DNA of 64,000 nt from Streptomyces toyocaensis. Its GTDB lineage: Bacteria > Actinomycetota > Actinomycetes > Streptomycetales > Streptomycetaceae. The stretch covers positions 124,001-188,000 of the forward strand of contig NZ_JFCB01000010.1 in NCBI RefSeq assembly GCF_000725125.1. The letters run 5' to 3'. Below are positions 1 through 8,014 of the stretch, in pieces. The translations under genes were made by a program, and so were the position numbers. Below the pieces are notes generated by a model. The model was not told the DNA's origin, did no database searches, and was given only the letters and a program-made list of their open reading frames with translations. Numbering within the stretch: the stretch's first letter is position 1; every line of letters begins with the position of its first letter.

Positions 1-161
1 TCGAGCGCCCCGACGGCACGGAGGTGTACGTCCCGTTCGTCGAGGAGATCGTCACCGAGATCGACCTGGAGGAACAGCGGGCCGTCATCGACCCGCCGCC
101 GGGGCTGATCGACGACCGCGCGGAGATCGCCTCCTCCAGGGACTCCGGGGACGAGGCGTGA
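1..161 (+). CDS. rimM: Ribosome maturation factor RimM (C-terminal fragment)
   Basis: The frame is open from the window edge (codons starting at base 3) and ends at TGA 159-161. The visible residues include VPFVEEIV and the following [15 protein letters not shown], the typical end of the PRC-barrel domain of RimM, which helps mature the head of the 30S subunit. It is cut by the window, so only about 52 residues are seen. The stop overlaps the ATG of trmD by one base, the usual rimM-trmD-rplS order, which supports the call and suggests translational coupling. Confidence 0.85.
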   Translation, partial: ERPDGTEVYVPFVEEIVTEIDLEEQRAVIDPPPGLIDDRAEIASSRDSGDEA

Positions 162-994
162 TGCGGCTCGACGTCGTCACCATCTTCCCCGAGTACCTGG
201 AACCGCTGAACGTCTCCCTCGTGGGCAAGGCACGCGCGCGCGGGCAGCTCGACGTCCACGTGCACGACCTGCGCTCCTGGACCCACGACCGGCACCACAC
301 CGTCGACGACACCCCCTACGGCGGCGGCCCCGGCATGGTCATGAAGACCGAGCCGTGGGGGGACGCGCTGGACTCGGTCCTGGCGGACGGCTACGAGGCC
401 GGCTCCCGCGGGCCGGCCCTGATCGTCCCCACCCCCAGCGGCCGTCCCTTCACCCAGGACCTGGCGGTCCACCTCTCCGAGCGTCCCTGGCTGATCTTCA
501 CCCCGGCCCGCTACGAGGGCATCGACCGCCGCGTCGTCGACGAGTACGCGACCCGGATGCCCGTGTACGAGGTGTCCATCGGCGACTACGTCCTGGCCGG
601 TGGCGAGGCGGCCGTCCTCGTCGTCACGGAGGCCGTGGCCAGGCTGCTCCCCGGCGTCCTCGGCAACGCCGAATCGCACCGCGACGACTCCTTCGCCCCC
701 GGCGCCATGGCCGGCCTCCTGGAGGGCCCCGTCTACACCAAGCCGCCCTCCTGGCGCGACCGCGGCATCCCGGACGTACTGCTCAGCGGCCACCACGGGA
801 AGATCGCCCGCTGGCGGCGCGACGAGGCCCTGCGCCGCACCACGGCCCACCGGCCCGACCTCATCGAGCGCTGCGATCCCAAGGCCGTCGACAAGAAGGA
901 CCGCGAGATGCTGTCCATCCTGGGCTGGGAACCGGACCCCGCGGGAGAGCCGTACGGCCGATTTTGGCGCAGGACGGGCGGCGTGGAAGAATAG
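161..994 (+). CDS. trmD: tRNA (guanine-N1)-methyltransferase TrmD
   Basis: A 277-residue protein that makes m1G37 in tRNAs with a G at position 36, using SAM, which prevents +1 frameshifting. The SPOUT trefoil-knot SAM site is seen as RYEGIDRR near residue 117 and SIGDYVLAGGE near 139-149; the N-terminus [13 protein letters not shown] is family-typical. I start at ATG 161, overlapping the rimM stop; an in-frame GTG lies immediately before at 158. The length is slightly above the E. coli enzyme (about 255), with a normal C-terminal extension for actinomycetes. It is followed after 132 bases by rplS, as in many bacteria. Confidence 0.96.
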   Translation: MRLDVVTIFPEYLEPLNVSLVGKARARGQLDVHVHDLRSWTHDRHHTVDDTPYGGGPGMVMKTEPWGDALDSVLADGYEAGSRGPALIVPTPSGRPFTQDLAVHLSERPWLIFTPARYEGIDRRVVDEYATRMPVYEVSIGDYVLAGGEAAVLVVTEAVARLLPGVLGNAESHRDDSFAPGAMAGLLEGPVYTKPPSWRDRGIPDVLLSGHHGKIARWRRDEALRRTTAHRPDLIERCDPKAVDKKDREMLSILGWEPDPAGEPYGRFWRRTGGVEE

Positions 995-1126
995 GCCGCT
1001 GTTGTGCGTCGTCCGGCGTGCGCCCCTGCCGCAGGGGGACACGACGCCCGCCCGCATCGCACCTCCGTGATCCGTCACTCCAGTTGCCGTTGATGACCTG
1101 CGGCATCAGCGAAGAAAGCAGACGAC

Positions 1127-1477
1127 ATGTCTCACCTCCTCGACTCCGTCGACTCCGCGTCGCTGCGCAGCGACGTCCCGGCGTTCCGCCCCGGCGACAC
1201 CGTCAACGTCCACGTGCGCGTCATCGAGGGCAACCGCTCCCGTGTGCAGCAGTTCAAGGGCGTGGTGATCCGCCGCCAGGGTGCCGGCGTCCGCGAGACC
1301 TTCACGGTCCGCAAGGTCTCCTTCTCCGTCGGCGTCGAGCGCACCTTCCCGGTGCACACCCCGATCGTGGAGAAGATCGAGCTCGTCACCAGGGGTGACG
1401 TCCGCCGCGCCAAGCTGTACTACCTGCGCGAGCTGCGCGGCAAGGCGGCGAAGATCAAGGAGAAGCGCGAGAACTGA
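1127..1477 (+). CDS. rplS: 50S ribosomal protein L19
   Basis: A 116-residue ribosomal protein at the interface between the 30S and 50S subunits. The conserved core [16 protein letters not shown] near residues 21-37, the stretch [14 protein letters not shown] near 39-52 and the basic end [13 protein letters not shown] identify it. The start ATG follows a purine-rich stretch GAAGAAAGCAGACGAC. It forms the rimM-trmD-rplS group; the 132-base gap from trmD leaves room for its own promoter. Length and sequence are normal. Confidence 0.97.
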   Translation: MSHLLDSVDSASLRSDVPAFRPGDTVNVHVRVIEGNRSRVQQFKGVVIRRQGAGVRETFTVRKVSFSVGVERTFPVHTPIVEKIELVTRGDVRRAKLYYLRELRGKAAKIKEKREN

Positions 1478-1522
1478 GCGCTTTACCGGAGCCACACCGG
1501 GGCCGGATAACATCTGGCCCCG

Positions 1523-2263
1523 ATGGACACCGAAGCACAGCCGACGGAGCGCGACCGTTCCTCCCTCCCGGCCGGACCCGAGAACAGCTCGGGGACGCCG
1601 GGGCCGGAGGGACGGTCGCGCTCCGCGTTGGTGCCGCGCATCACGCAGTGGCTCCCTGGCGGGCGCATTACCCTGACCCTGCTGCTCTGTCTGCTGTTCC
1701 TGCTGGCCGTCAACATCTTCGTGGCGCGGCCGTTCGAGATTCCGAGTGGGTCGATGGAGCGCGGATTGAGGGACGGGGACCGCGTTCTCGTAAACAAGTT
1801 GGCGTACCGCTTCGGCGACGGGCCGGGCCGCGGCGATGTGATTGTGTTCGACGGCACCGGGTATTTCGGTGAGGCCGACTACATCAAACGGGTCGTCGGA
1901 GTGGGCGGGGACCACGTGGTCTGCTGTGACGGGGAGGGGATGATCCGGGTGAACGGCCGTTCGGTCGACGAGTCGGGTTTCCTGTTCCCCGGTGACAGGC
2001 CCTCCACGGTGCCGTTCGACGTCGTCGTGCCCGACGGCCGGCTGTTCGTCCTCGGCGACCACCGCAGCAACTCCAGCGACTCCCGCGACCACCTCGGTTC
2101 GCCCGGCGGAGGCATGATCCCCGTGGACGAGGTCATCGGCCGCGCGGACGGGATCGTGTGGCCGCCGGCCCGCGCCACCCGGCTGCACCGGCCCGACGCC
2201 TACGTGCGGGTGCCCGCCCGGGAGGCGGGCGCGGCCCGTCCGGCGGGGGGCGCTCATGGGTAA
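1523..2263 (+). CDS. sipW: Type I signal peptidase SipW
   Basis: A 246-residue membrane-bound signal peptidase (S26 family) that removes signal peptides from exported preproteins on the outer face of the membrane. A transmembrane segment spans residues about 49-67. The catalytic serine is S77 in PSGSM and the general-base lysine is K122 in IKRVVGVGGD; the box GDHRSNSSDSRD is also present. There is no C-terminal membrane segment, unlike SipY. It is the first of four tandem sip genes and overlaps sipX by 8 bases. No Shine-Dalgarno is visible; a TAACAT -10-like hexamer 10 bases before the ATG suggests a very short leader. Confidence 0.93.
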   Translation: MDTEAQPTERDRSSLPAGPENSSGTPGPEGRSRSALVPRITQWLPGGRITLTLLLCLLFLLAVNIFVARPFEIPSGSMERGLRDGDRVLVNKLAYRFGDGPGRGDVIVFDGTGYFGEADYIKRVVGVGGDHVVCCDGEGMIRVNGRSVDESGFLFPGDRPSTVPFDVVVPDGRLFVLGDHRSNSSDSRDHLGSPGGGMIPVDEVIGRADGIVWPPARATRLHRPDAYVRVPAREAGAARPAGGAHG

Positions 2264-3572
2264 TCGCGGCAAACCCCGCGGTGTCCCGGAGAGCCCCGCG
2301 GAGAACCTGCTGCCCACCGGTTCCCGCCGCGCGGCGGCTGCGGGCTCCGGGCGTAGCCGGGCCGAGCGGCGCAAGCTCCAGCGCAAGGTCAAGCGGCGCC
2401 GCCGGCGGAGCGCGGTCAAGGAGATCCCCCTCCTCGTCGGCGTGGCCGTACTGATCGCGCTGGTGCTCAAGACGTTCCTCGTACAGGCCTTCGTCATCCC
2501 CTCCGGCTCCATGGAGCAGACGATCCAGATCGGCGACCGGGTGCTCGTCGACAAGCTCACCCCGTGGTTCGGTTCCAGGCCGCAGCGCGGGGACGTCGTC
2601 GTGTTCAAGGACCCCGGCGGCTGGCTCCGGGACGAGCGGACCACCCCGAAGGAGGAAGACCCCGTCGGGGTCAAGCAGATCAAGGAAGGGCTCACCTTCA
2701 TCGGACTGCTGCCGTCCGAGAACGAGAAGGACCTCATCAAGCGGGTCGTCGGCGTCGGCGGCGACCGGGTCCAGTGTTGTGACCAGCAGGGCCGGGTCAC
2801 CGTCAACGGCGTGCCCCTGGACGAGGACTACCTCTATCCGGGCAACGCCCCGTCCAGGACCCCGTTCGACATCACCGTGCCCGAGGGGCGGTTGTGGGTG
2901 ATGGGCGACCACCGGGCGAACTCGGCCGATTCCCGTTTCCACCAGGACACCGCCTACCAGGGCACCGTCTCCGAGGACGAGGTGGTGGGCCGGGCGATGG
3001 TCATCGCCTGGCCGTTCGGACACTGGAGCACCCTGGAGGAACCCACCACCTACGCCTCCGTGTCGGACTCCGCGCCGGGGTCGACCGCTGCCGCGCCGCT
3101 GTCGCATAGGGTTGCCCCGGACGATCCCAACGGAATGGTCCAGCTCCCGACCCCTGCGGAACTCCCGCTCGTTATGGGAGTGGTGGGCCTGCGCCGGGCA
3201 TGGCGCGGGCGGCGGCAGAGAGTGAGGAGTTGGCGTGGGGGATGCGGCGGTTGGCGCACGGTCCGGGCGCGAGGGCGAGGAGCACCGCGGACGTCCCGCG
3301 GACGCGGCCTGTCCGGCGGCGGACGACTCCGTGACCTCCGGGGAACACCCCTCGGCGGGTGGCGGCGACGGGCCCGGGGACGGGCAGCCCCCCACGGAGC
3401 AGGGCGGCTCGGGCGACGGCACCCCCCGGGCGAAGCAGCCTCGCTCCTTCTGGAAGGAACTGCCCATCCTGATCGGTATCGCGCTGGTACTGGCGCTGCT
3501 GATCAAGACGTTCCTGGTGCAGGCGTTCTCCATCCCCTCCGACTCGATGCAGAACACCCTCCAGCAGGGTGA
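2256..3572 (+). CDS. sipX: Type I signal peptidase SipX (open frame runs into sipY)
   Basis: Signal peptidase I. It has a basic N-terminus, a membrane segment near residues 57-73, catalytic S85 in PSGSM, general-base K162 in IKRVVGVGGD, and the GDHRANSADSR box. The recognisable protein ends about residue 320 (near base 3220). In this sequence the frame stays open to 3572, adding about 115 arginine- and glycine-rich residues that overlap sipY by 338 bases and look like out-of-frame sipY sequence. A TGA at 3223-3225 in the next frame is probably the ancestral stop, implying a one-base frameshift or a sequencing error near the 3' end. The catalytic domain is intact. Confidence 0.82.
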   Translation: MGNRGKPRGVPESPAENLLPTGSRRAAAAGSGRSRAERRKLQRKVKRRRRRSAVKEIPLLVGVAVLIALVLKTFLVQAFVIPSGSMEQTIQIGDRVLVDKLTPWFGSRPQRGDVVVFKDPGGWLRDERTTPKEEDPVGVKQIKEGLTFIGLLPSENEKDLIKRVVGVGGDRVQCCDQQGRVTVNGVPLDEDYLYPGNAPSRTPFDITVPEGRLWVMGDHRANSADSRFHQDTAYQGTVSEDEVVGRAMVIAWPFGHWSTLEEPTTYASVSDSAPGSTAAAPLSHRVAPDDPNGMVQLPTPAELPLVMGVVGLRRAWRGRRQRVRSWRGGCGGWRTVRARGRGAPRTSRGRGLSGGGRLRDLRGTPLGGWRRRARGRAAPHGAGRLGRRHPPGEAASLLLEGTAHPDRYRAGTGAADQDVPGAGVLHPLRLDAEHPPAG

Positions 3573-4191
3573 CCGGGTCCTGGTCGACAAGCTCACCCCC
3601 TGGTTCGGCTCCGAGCCCGAGCGTGGCGAGGTCGTCGTCTTCCACGACCCCGACAACTGGCTGGCGGGTGAGCCCACTCCCGATCCGAACCCCTTGCAGA
3701 AGGTCTTGAGCTGGATCGGCCTGATGCCCTCCGCGGAGGAGAAGGACCTGATCAAGCGGGTCGTCGGCGTCGGCGGCGACACGATCGAGTGCAAGGGCAC
3801 CGGCCCGCTGAAGGTCAACGGCAAGGCGCTGAACGAGCCGTACGTGTATCCCGGCAACACCCCGTGCAGCCAGGACGACCAGGGCGGCCAGTTCAAGGTG
3901 AAGGTCCCCGAGGGGCACATCTGGGTCATGGGCGACCACCGCCAGAACTCGCGGGACTCGCGCTACAACCAGGCCGACAGCAACGACGGGTTCGTCCCCG
4001 TGGACAAGGTCGTCGGCCGTGCCGTCGTCATCGCCTGGCCGGTCAACCGCTGGACCAACCTGCCCGTCCCGGACACCTTCGACCAGCCCGGCCTGGGCAG
4101 CTCGTCGTCCGCCGCGGCCTTGTCGGCCGCCCCGCAGGGGCTCGCGCTCGTGGGCGCGGTGCCGCTGGTGCTCTGGCGGCGCCGCCGGTAG
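3235..4191 (+). CDS. sipY: Type I signal peptidase SipY
   Basis: A 318-residue signal peptidase I. A long polar N-terminus rich in Gly and Pro is followed by a membrane segment at residues about 77-94, catalytic S104 in PSDSM, general-base K174 in IKRVVGVGGD, the box GDHRQNSRDSR, and a C-terminal hydrophobic segment ending WRRRR that probably anchors the protein a second time. I choose GTG 3235 because GAGGAG lies five bases upstream. Its core is very similar to SipX (same LTPWFGS and YPGN stretches), pointing to tandem duplication. In S. lividans sipW-X-Y are reported as one operon, consistent with the spacing here. Confidence 0.94.
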   Translation: MGDAAVGARSGREGEEHRGRPADAACPAADDSVTSGEHPSAGGGDGPGDGQPPTEQGGSGDGTPRAKQPRSFWKELPILIGIALVLALLIKTFLVQAFSIPSDSMQNTLQQGDRVLVDKLTPWFGSEPERGEVVVFHDPDNWLAGEPTPDPNPLQKVLSWIGLMPSAEEKDLIKRVVGVGGDTIECKGTGPLKVNGKALNEPYVYPGNTPCSQDDQGGQFKVKVPEGHIWVMGDHRQNSRDSRYNQADSNDGFVPVDKVVGRAVVIAWPVNRWTNLPVPDTFDQPGLGSSSSAAALSAAPQGLALVGAVPLVLWRRRR

Positions 4192-4217
4192 GGCGACGGA
4201 ACGGGCCGCCAGGAGGG

Positions 4218-4247
4218 CTGACCGCGTCCGGTACTCCCGGGTAGGGT
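4218..4247 (+). promoter_or_regulatory. Predicted sipZ promoter (leaderless)
   Basis: CTGACC (4218-4223) and TAGGGT (4242-4247) are separated by 18 bases and match a vegetative -35/-10 pair. Transcription would begin about 7 bases downstream, at or next to the ATG at 4255, giving a leaderless mRNA; no Shine-Dalgarno is present. This agrees with published work that sipZ heads its own operon in S. lividans. Confidence 0.5.
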
Positions 4248-4254
4248 GCGCCCC

Positions 4255-5025
4255 ATGAGTGGTCAGAGCACGACGCGTACGGTCCCCGGCGGCAGCGGCC
4301 CGGGCGGCGTCCGGGCCGGCGGCCGGACCGGTCAGCGTCTGTCCGGACTGGCCGTGGCCCTGGGCATGGTGCTGTTCCTCGGCGGGTTCGTCTGGGGTGC
4401 GGTGGTGTACCGGCCGTACACCGTGCCCACCACCTCGATGGCACCGACGATCGGCGCCGGCGACCGGGTGCTGGCCCAGCGCGTCGACGGCGGCGACGTC
4501 CGCCGCGGTGACGTCGTCGTCTTCACCGACACCACGTGGTCGGACGCCCCCATGGTGAAGCGGGTGGTCGCCGTCGGTGGTGACAAGGTCTCCTGCTGCC
4601 GGGACGGCAGGCTCGAGGTGAACGGCAAGGAGATCGACGAACCGTACCTCTCCGGGGACACGGTGGCGGAGTTCGCCGCCTTCCCCGAGGTGACCGTGCC
4701 GAAGGGTCGGCTGTTCCTGCTCGGTGACGAGCGTTCCGGGTCCATCGACTCCTCGGCCCACCTGACCGACGCCGCGAGCGGCACCGTCTCCCGCGGCGCC
4801 GTCCAGGCCCGGGTCGACGCCGTGGTCTGGCCGATGGACGGCATGCTGGAGACGCCCACCGGCTTCCGGCAGCTCGGGGCGCTCTCCTCACCCGGCCCGC
4901 TGCGGCTCGTCACCGGCGCGGTGATCGCCGGCGCCGTCCTGGTGCTCGGCGGGGCCGCGTACGGTCCCCTCGCCAAACGGGCCGGCACCTCCCGCGCGAA
5001 CGCGGGGACCGCCGGTGTCCGCTGA
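4255..5025 (+). CDS. sipZ: Type I signal peptidase SipZ
   Basis: A 256-residue signal peptidase I. Membrane segments lie at residues about 33-51 and near the C-terminus (LVTGAVIAGAVLVLGGAAYG). Catalytic S61 sits in PTTSM and general-base K102 in VKRVVAVGGD; the third box reads GDERSGSIDS, less typical than the GDHR of the other three. It is the most divergent of the four paralogues. I start at ATG 4255 rather than the in-frame GTG 4246, which falls inside the predicted -10 box. Its stop overlaps the next gene (NUDIX), so sipZ probably leads a separate operon. Confidence 0.92.
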   Translation: MSGQSTTRTVPGGSGPGGVRAGGRTGQRLSGLAVALGMVLFLGGFVWGAVVYRPYTVPTTSMAPTIGAGDRVLAQRVDGGDVRRGDVVVFTDTTWSDAPMVKRVVAVGGDKVSCCRDGRLEVNGKEIDEPYLSGDTVAEFAAFPEVTVPKGRLFLLGDERSGSIDSSAHLTDAASGTVSRGAVQARVDAVVWPMDGMLETPTGFRQLGALSSPGPLRLVTGAVIAGAVLVLGGAAYGPLAKRAGTSRANAGTAGVR

Positions 5026-5542
5026 ACCGCTTCCGGCGGCCGAGGGCTCCTGTGCGGGCGGGCTGCGCCGGGTCGCGCGGGTCGTGCTGCTCGACCCCCG
5101 GGACCGCATCCTCCTGCTGCACGGCCACGAACCGGACGACCCCGCGGACGACTGGTGGTTCACGCCCGGCGGCGGTGTCGAGGGTGAGGAGACCCGGGAA
5201 CAGGCCGCGCTCAGGGAGCTCGCCGAGGAGACCGGGATCACGGAGGTCGAGCTGGGGCCCGTGCTCTGGCGGCGCAGGTGCTCCTTCCCGTTCGCGGGGC
5301 GCCGCTGGGATCAGGACGAGTGGTACTACCTGGCCCGCACCTCCCAGACGGTCACCGCGGCGACGGCGCTGACCGAGCTGGAGCGGCGCAGCGTCGCCGG
5401 AGCGCGCTGGTGGACGTGCCCGGAACTCGCCCGGGCCCATGAGACGGTGTATCCGACGAGACTCGCCGAGCTGCTGCGGACACTGCTCGACGAGGGTCCT
5501 CCCGCCGGACCCGTGACCCTGGACACCGAAATCGTCCAGTGA
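5015..5542 (+). CDS. NUDIX hydrolase
   Basis: A 175-residue NUDIX hydrolase that would cleave a nucleoside diphosphate linked to another moiety; the substrate cannot be read from sequence. The NUDIX box spans residues about 52-75, beginning GGGVEGEE and ending RELAEETGI, with the metal-binding REXXEE intact. GTG 5015 overlaps the sipZ stop by 11 bases, so the two are translationally coupled. In S. lividans a MutT-like gene is part of the sipZ operon, matching this arrangement. Confidence 0.88.
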   Translation: MSAEPLPAAEGSCAGGLRRVARVVLLDPRDRILLLHGHEPDDPADDWWFTPGGGVEGEETREQAALRELAEETGITEVELGPVLWRRRCSFPFAGRRWDQDEWYYLARTSQTVTAATALTELERRSVAGARWWTCPELARAHETVYPTRLAELLRTLLDEGPPAGPVTLDTEIVQ

Positions 5543-5595
5543 CCCCCGGGACTGGCGCACAATGGTGGGATCGCACGGCTGAAGGGGAACATGCC

Positions 5596-5904
5596 ATGAG
5601 CGCCGAGGACCTCGAGAAGTACGAGACCGAGATGGAGCTGAAGCTCTACCGGGAGTACCGCGATGTCGTCGGTCTGTTCAAATACGTGATTGAGACCGAG
5701 CGACGTTTCTACCTGACCAACGACTACGAGATGCAGGTGCACTCGGTCCAGGGTGAAGTGTTCTTCGAGGTCTCCATGGCGGACGCCTGGGTCTGGGACA
5801 TGTACCGGCCGGCCAGATTCGTGAAGCAGGTGCGCGTCCTGACGTTCAAGGACGTGAACATCGAGGAGCTCAACAAGAGCGATCTGGAGCTCCCGAGCGG
5901 ATGA
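5596..5904 (+). CDS. DUF2469 family protein
   Basis: A 102-residue actinobacterial protein of unknown function, recognised by MSAEDLEKYETEMELKLYRE and by the stretch around RFYLTNDYEM. It is acidic, soluble and lacks signal peptide or membrane segments. ATG 5596 follows AAGGGGAA at a good distance; an upstream in-frame ATG at 5539 has no ribosome-binding site. Members are nearly always found next to yraN and the rplS-sip block in actinomycetes, as here, hinting at a housekeeping role. Confidence 0.88.
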   Translation: MSAEDLEKYETEMELKLYREYRDVVGLFKYVIETERRFYLTNDYEMQVHSVQGEVFFEVSMADAWVWDMYRPARFVKQVRVLTFKDVNIEELNKSDLELPSG

Positions 5905-5930
5905 CGGGCGTGCACTCGCACGGGTGACGG

Positions 5931-5943
5931 CGTTGTCCACAAC
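5931..5943 (+). promoter_or_regulatory. Perfect DnaA box within a palindrome
   Basis: CGTTGTCCACAAC contains TTGTCCACA (5933-5941), the preferred Streptomyces DnaA box, and is itself a palindrome (GTTGT/ACAAC). It lies between the DUF2469 gene and yraN. An identical 13-mer in reverse orientation lies at 11615-11627. A single box would not form an origin; titration or transcriptional control by DnaA is an inference. Confidence 0.5.
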
Positions 5944-6015
5944 CGCCGGGTTGTGCACCAAGATCCACTTTGCGCGCCCGCCTGCCTGAGCGTTGGCGCC
6001 GGAGGTGGTGCCGAC

Positions 6016-6387
6016 ATGAACGCACAACGGGCACGCAGCGCACTCGGCAGGTACGGCGAGACCCTGGCCGCTCGACGGCTGACGCAGACGGGGATGACGG
6101 TTCTGGCGCGCAACTGGCGCTGCGGCAGGACCGGCGAGATCGACATCGTGGCCAGGGACGGTGACGCCCTGGTCGTCTGCGAGGTGAAGACCCGCAGGGC
6201 CGGGTGCTTCCAGCACCCCATGGAGGCGGTCACGCCGGCCAAGGCGAGCCGGCTGCGCGGACTCGCGGACCGCTGGCTCGAGGAACACGGGGGAGCGCCG
6301 CCCGGCGGGGTCCGCATCGACCTGGTCGGCGTGCTGTTGCCGGCCCGTGGCGCACCGGTCGTCGAGCACGTCCGGGGGGTGGTCTGA
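6016..6387 (+). CDS. YraN/UPF0102 family nuclease-like protein
   Basis: A 123-residue protein of the YraN family, which has the fold of restriction-endonuclease-like nucleases. The predicted metal-binding elements are E41 and D43 in [10 protein letters not shown] and the E-V-K of VCEVKTR at residues 56-58. ATG 6016 follows GGAGGTGG at 6001-6008. The next gene (ComM-like) starts one base after its stop and dprA overlaps that one, so yraN-comM-dprA form a tight operon linked to DNA uptake and processing. No biochemical function of YraN is firmly established. Confidence 0.88.
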   Translation: MNAQRARSALGRYGETLAARRLTQTGMTVLARNWRCGRTGEIDIVARDGDALVVCEVKTRRAGCFQHPMEAVTPAKASRLRGLADRWLEEHGGAPPGGVRIDLVGVLLPARGAPVVEHVRGVV

Positions 6388-6388
6388 G

Positions 6389-8014
6389 ATGGGGTTCGCC
6401 CGCACCTGCTCGGTCGCGCTCGTGGGCGTCGAGGGCGTGGTCGTGGAGGTCCAGGCCGACCTGGAACCCGGGGTCGCGGCGTTCACACTGGTGGGGCTGC
6501 CGGACAAGAGCCTGACGGAGAGCCGGGACCGGGTCAGGGCGGCCGTCGTCAATTCCGGCGCGGAGTGGCCGCAGAAGAAGCTCACCGTGGGGCTCAGCCC
6601 GGCCTCGGTGCCGAAGGCGGGCAGCGGCTTCGACCTCGCGGTCGCCTGCGCCGTGCTCGGCGCCGCCGAACGGATCGATCCGCGGGTCCTCGCCGACATC
6701 GTGATGATCGGCGAACTCGGGCTCGACGGCCGGGTGCGGCCGGTGCGCGGCATCCTGCCCGCGGTGCTGGCCGCGGCGGACGCGGGGTACGAGCAGGTGG
6801 TCGTCCCGGAGTGCGCCGCCGCCGAGGCCTCGCTGGTACCGGGCGTGTCGGTCCTGGGCATCCGCAGCCTGCGCCAGCTGATCGCGGTGCTCACCGACGA
6901 GCCCGTGCCGGAGGAGCCGGCCGAGGAGCAGACGCGCCCCGACCCGCTGCTGGCCGGGCTGCGCGTCCCCGGCACCGGTGCGGCCACCGGCATGCACAGC
7001 ACAGGCGCGGCGCACCACGACCCCGGCCACGACCTCGCGGACGTCGTGGGCCAGCTCTCGGCGCGGACGGCGGTGGAGGTGGCCGCGGCGGGCGGACACC
7101 ACCTGTTCCTCGAGGGGCCACCCGGTGCGGGCAAGACGATGCTGGCGGAGCGGCTGCCGTCGATCCTGCCACCGCTGGACCGGCAGGCGTCCCTGGAGGT
7201 GACGGCCGTGCACTCGGTGGCGGGCCTGCTGCCACCGGGCAAGCCCCTGATCGACACGGCCCCCTACTGCGCGCCGCACCACTCGGCCACCATGCAGGCA
7301 CTCGTCGGCGGCGGCCCCGGCACGGCCCGGCCGGGAGCGGTGTCCCTCTCCCATCGAGGCGTGCTCTTTCTGGACGAAACGCCCGAGTTCAGCAGCCGGG
7401 CGCTGGACGCCCTGCGCCAGCCGCTGGAGGCCGGGCACGTGGTCATCGCGCGCAGTGCGGGGGTGGTGCGCTTCCCGGCGCGCTTCCTGATGGTGCTCGC
7501 CGCCAACCCGTGTCCCTGCGGGCGCTTCTCGCAGACGAACGACCACTGCGAATGTCCGCCCTCCGCGATCCGCCGCTACCAGGCCAGGCTGTCCGGGCCG
7601 TTGCTCGACCGGGTCGATCTGCGGGTCGAGGTCGACCGGGTCACCCGCACCGAACTCACGGCGGGCGGCGCCCGGGGCGAGGCCACCGCCAGGGTCGCCG
7701 AACGGGTGCGGACCGCCCGGGAACGCGCCGCCGCGCGCTTCACCGGCACACCGTGGCACACCAACAGCGACATCCCCGGACGGGAACTGCGCAGCCGCTG
7801 GCACGCCGCGCCCGGCGCCATGGACGACGCCGAGCGGAGCCTGGAGCGGGGCGTGCTCACCGCGCGGGGCCTCGACCGGGTCCTGCGGGTCGCCTGGACC
7901 GTCGCCGACCTGTCCGGACACGACCGGCCCGACGCCACGGACGTCGCCCTCGCCCTGCAGCTGCGCACCGGCGTTCCGCGCGGGGTGCCCATGGCCGTCG
8001 GAGCGGCGGTATGA
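6389..8014 (+). CDS. ComM/YifB-type AAA+ ATPase (Mg-chelatase-like)
   Basis: A 541-residue protein of the YifB/ComM family; in Vibrio, ComM is a branch-migration helicase in natural transformation. The N-terminal Lon-like S5 fold begins GFARTCSVALVGVEG. The ATPase module has Walker A GPPGAGKT near residue 243 and Walker B VLFLDE near 324, followed by the motif NPCPCGRF. A C-terminal Mg-chelatase domain contains SGPLLDRVDLRVEV. ATG 6389 is one base after the yraN stop. Its stop overlaps the ATG of dprA (ATGA). Role in Streptomyces, which is not known to be naturally transformable, is probably in recombination. Confidence 0.92.
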   Translation: MGFARTCSVALVGVEGVVVEVQADLEPGVAAFTLVGLPDKSLTESRDRVRAAVVNSGAEWPQKKLTVGLSPASVPKAGSGFDLAVACAVLGAAERIDPRVLADIVMIGELGLDGRVRPVRGILPAVLAAADAGYEQVVVPECAAAEASLVPGVSVLGIRSLRQLIAVLTDEPVPEEPAEEQTRPDPLLAGLRVPGTGAATGMHSTGAAHHDPGHDLADVVGQLSARTAVEVAAAGGHHLFLEGPPGAGKTMLAERLPSILPPLDRQASLEVTAVHSVAGLLPPGKPLIDTAPYCAPHHSATMQALVGGGPGTARPGAVSLSHRGVLFLDETPEFSSRALDALRQPLEAGHVVIARSAGVVRFPARFLMVLAANPCPCGRFSQTNDHCECPPSAIRRYQARLSGPLLDRVDLRVEVDRVTRTELTAGGARGEATARVAERVRTARERAAARFTGTPWHTNSDIPGRELRSRWHAAPGAMDDAERSLERGVLTARGLDRVLRVAWTVADLSGHDRPDATDVALALQLRTGVPRGVPMAVGAAV

